DNA from: Paenibacillus sp. RC334
GTDB taxonomy: Bacteria; Bacillota; Bacilli; Paenibacillales; Paenibacillaceae
DNA length: 64,000 bases
Reading direction: 5' to 3'
NCBI RefSeq assembly: GCF_030034735.1
Contig: NZ_CP125370.1
Location: forward strand, 1,364,001 to 1,428,000
Shown piece by piece: positions 62,046 to 64,000 of the stretch. Position 1 is the first letter of the stretch. Every line of letters begins with the position of its first letter. The notes under the pieces were generated by a model. That model saw only the letters and a program-made list of their open reading frames with translations, made no database searches and was not told the DNA's origin. Position numbers and translations under genes: made by a program.

Positions 62046-63662
62046 TTGTCAAATTTCGAACCGTCCCGCACGAATCCCGCAGCGGTGCTTATGCTCCAGG
62101 GCACAGCATCGGATGTGGGCAAAAGCGTGGTGACCACTGCACTGTGCCGTATATTCACGCAGGATGGCTATCGTCCCGCACCGTTCAAGTCACAAAATAT
62201 GGCGCTAAATTCTTATGTCACCGAGGACGGCAAAGAAATTGGACGCGCTCAGGGTGTGCAGGCAGAAGCCTGCGGTATTGAAGCGACGACCGACATGAAT
62301 CCGATTTTGATCAAACCGGTCAAGGATATGCATTCACAAATTGTTGTTCACGGTGTGCCTTATGCATATATGAGTGCTTCCGATTATCGAAAGAATTTTT
62401 TGCCGCAAGCCAAACAGACGGTCATGGACGCGCTGAATCGGCTGCGTGATACCTATGACATTGTGCTTATGGAAGGGGCAGGCAGTCCGGCAGAAATTAA
62501 TTTAAAGGACCGCGATATTGTAAATATGAATCTTGCGGGCTGGGCGGACGCTCCCGTGCTGCTTATTTCGGATATCGACCGGGGCGGTGTTTTCGCTTCT
62601 CTGGTAGGAACGATTGAGCTGCTGGAGCCGCATGAGGTGCAGCGTATCCGTGGATTTGTCATTAACAAGTTCAGAGGGGATTTGTCCCTGCTTCAGCCGG
62701 GACTGGACTGGCTGGAGGAACGAACCGGTATTCCTGTACTCGGCGTGCTGCCCTATCTACCGGATATCCGCATTGAGGCAGAGGATTCTGTGGTGCTGGA
62801 CAAGAAGCCCAAGCTGTCTGCAAAGGATAAAGCGCTGGACATCGCGGTCATTCGTTATCCGCGTATTTCCAATTTTACAGACACGGATGCTTTGGCCGTA
62901 GAGCCGGATGTGAGTGTACGTTATGTCACGGAGGCCGGAGAACTGGGTGTACCTGACGCTATTATTTTACCGGGGACGAAGGACACGATTGGCGATCTGC
63001 TTGAATTGCGGACAAGAGGTCTGGAGCAGGACATTCGGGAGGCTATGAATACGGGACACACGCAGTTGGTTGGCATTTGTGGAGGTTATCAGATGCTCGG
63101 CACAGCCTTGTTTGATCCCGAAGCGGTCGAATCTGGGTTGCCGCAGCAGGCAGAAGGGTTAGGTTGGCTGGCGCTATCCACGACCTTTTTAAAGGAAAAG
63201 CAAACGGTACGCGTACAGGGAACCTTGTCTAATCACTGCCCCTTGTTGCTAATTGCACCCGATTCGGATTCTGCTCCCACGTCGATAATTGAAGGCTATG
63301 AAATACATATGGGCGTCACGGAGTGTGTTACAGAACCACACGCGCCTAAAGATGGTACCGAGGGAATGAACCCAATGCACACCTTATTCCATATCCGTCG
63401 CGGCGAGGGAACAGCCTTTGAGGAAGGTTGGGGAACAGCGGATGGTAAAGTATGGGGTACCTATTTGCATGGTGTGTTTGATAATGATCGTTTTCGCCGT
63501 TCCTGGCTGGATGGATTGAGACAAGCCAAGGGCTTGGCAGGGCTGGATAGCACCTTTACCGTACGTGAAGCCAAGGAACGTGAGTTTGACCGTGTTGCAG
63601 AGGTGGTGCGGGCTCATTTGGACATGGACCGAATCTACCGCATTATGGGGATGGACTCTTAA
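62046..63662 (+). CDS. cobQ: Cobyric acid synthase (CobQ/CbiP)
   Basis: 538 aa, TTG start at 62046 after GGGGAAGAGG. Glutamine-dependent amidation of four corrin side chains. Seen: N-terminal dethiobiotin-synthase-like ATPase QGTASDVGKSVVTTALCRIF and KSQNMALNSYVTEDGKEIGR, LMEGAGSPAEINLKDRDIVN, and a C-terminal GATase with Cys in VGICGGYQMLG and His in YLHGVFDN. Its presence implies that corrin-ring genes or hydrogenobyrinate salvage exist elsewhere. Confidence 0.95.
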   Translation: MSNFEPSRTNPAAVLMLQGTASDVGKSVVTTALCRIFTQDGYRPAPFKSQNMALNSYVTEDGKEIGRAQGVQAEACGIEATTDMNPILIKPVKDMHSQIVVHGVPYAYMSASDYRKNFLPQAKQTVMDALNRLRDTYDIVLMEGAGSPAEINLKDRDIVNMNLAGWADAPVLLISDIDRGGVFASLVGTIELLEPHEVQRIRGFVINKFRGDLSLLQPGLDWLEERTGIPVLGVLPYLPDIRIEAEDSVVLDKKPKLSAKDKALDIAVIRYPRISNFTDTDALAVEPDVSVRYVTEAGELGVPDAIILPGTKDTIGDLLELRTRGLEQDIREAMNTGHTQLVGICGGYQMLGTALFDPEAVESGLPQQAEGLGWLALSTTFLKEKQTVRVQGTLSNHCPLLLIAPDSDSAPTSIIEGYEIHMGVTECVTEPHAPKDGTEGMNPMHTLFHIRRGEGTAFEEGWGTADGKVWGTYLHGVFDNDRFRRSWLDGLRQAKGLAGLDSTFTVREAKEREFDRVAEVVRAHLDMDRIYRIMGMDS

Positions 63663-63697
63663 CCTTTATAGATGATCGTATAACATCACGCTTTAAA

Positions 63698-63752
63698 AAA
63701 TAAAGAGGTATCTCCACAGCCGTGTTCGTGGCCGCGAGATACCTCTTTCCTT
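63698..63752. terminator. Bidirectional terminator after cobQ
   Basis: AAAGAGGTATCTC pairs with GAGATACCTCTTT around a 25-nt loop, with A- and T-runs on both sides. Serves cobQ (+) and the chemoreceptor gene (-). Confidence 0.85.
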
Positions 63753-63762
63753 GTAGTTCAGC

Positions 63763-64000
63763 TTACTTGATTTTGAATTTTTGTACGGCTGTTTGCAGTT
63801 CGGTCGCTTGCTTGCTTAATTGGCGTACGACCTCGCTGTAGCCTTCCATTTCATTCAGTTGCTCATCGGAATTTAAACCGATTTCCTGAATCATAAGCTG
63901 GGCATTGGCAGCGATGAGAGCTGTCTCTTCCACGGAAGCCGATACTTCCTCCGAGCTGGCGGATACCTGCTCTGTTGCTGCGGATACCGTCTGGATCGTC
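63763..64000 (-). CDS. Methyl-accepting chemotaxis protein, C-terminal part (cut by window end)
   Basis: The reverse strand encodes 79 codons ending at 63763. TIQTVSAATEQVSASSEEVS followed by ASVEETALIAANAQLM is the helical methylation-region pattern of MCP cytoplasmic domains; VRQLSKQATELQTAVQKFKI then K is the usual C-terminus. The N-terminal sensor and most of the signalling domain lie beyond the window, so ligand and topology cannot be judged. Confidence 0.88.
   Translation of the reverse strand, partial: TIQTVSAATEQVSASSEEVSASVEETALIAANAQLMIQEIGLNSDEQLNEMEGYSEVVRQLSKQATELQTAVQKFKIK

Noticed and set aside
1..64000. tRNA, rRNA, T-box or prophage structural genes
   Set aside because: None of the corresponding conserved sequences or gene sets was seen on either strand.

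Overview
The window looks like a chromosome segment of a Gram-positive, spore-former-type bacterium, most likely Paenibacillus (P. polymyxa-like). The reasons are strong AGGAGG-type ribosome binding sites, mid-range GC, Bacillus-type operators (an OhrR box, a MntR-like palindrome), c-di-AMP and cobalamin riboswitches, and gene content (kdpFABC, MntABCD, a Firmicute-style Tad locus with DUF5702 and FHA proteins, PurU, MocR). This assignment comes from reading the sequence; no database search was run. No rRNA, tRNA or CRISPR array was seen.

Layout. 0.1-0.6 kb: glutathione peroxidase (-) under an OhrR-type operator. 1.0-6.8 kb: a c-di-AMP riboswitch with terminator heading a potassium operon: an unknown Rossmann-like protein, a 35-aa membrane peptide, kdpF, kdpA (broken by one extra G), kdpB, kdpC. 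6.8-14.5 kb: manganese and stress genes: mntH (-), ohr, a small Cys-rich protein, a DCC thiol oxidoreductase, an LppM-like lipoprotein (-), and the mntABCD operon behind a 20-bp palindrome. 14.7-17.4 kb: a kinase-less tandem KdpD-like sensor and a His-rich mini-protein. 17.4-28.4 kb: a complete Tad/Flp pilus operon (TadZ, TadA, TadB, TadC, Flp pilin, TadE-like, DUF5702, a TadE-Ig fusion, prepilin peptidase, FHA protein).

28.4-33.3 kb is an AT-rich accessory island directly behind the Tad operon. The 3' end of the FHA gene, with its terminator, is present a second time 1.8 kb downstream. Each copy is followed by an inverted small Cro/CI-type regulator gene and then by a nearly identical 43-45 nt motif. 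Different cargo follows each motif: a truncated gene and a secreted protein after the first; two unknown ORFs and a WXG-domain, HExxH-type toxin with its overlapping immunity candidate after the second. This is the most interesting part of the window.

33.4-52.7 kb is mostly housekeeping: an epimerase, endonuclease IV with a C-terminal extension, purU, an IS200/IS605 element with a frameshifted tnpB, transketolase, PpnP, a 3-hydroxyisobutyrate-dehydrogenase-like enzyme, pgi, a YigZ/TetR pair, YjbQ, an orphan CysA-like ATPase, an MBL hydrolase, a MocR regulator divergent from an EamA exporter, a Cof phosphatase and lipoate ligase. 52.8-63.7 kb is a cobalamin region: cobD-cbiB-cobC, then a promoter and cobalamin riboswitch controlling btuF-btuC-btuD and cobT-cobU-cobS-cobQ. 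Together these genes import cobamides and build the nucleotide loop. The window ends inside a chemoreceptor gene (-).

How the parts connect: K+ uptake appears controlled by c-di-AMP at the RNA level, and possibly at protein level if the KdpD-like USP modules bind it. Mn2+ import by two systems is probably MntR-controlled. Peroxide defence (Gpx, Ohr) sits beside Mn import. The Tad operon is followed by a region of fast-changing cargo, as is typical of competition or surface loci.
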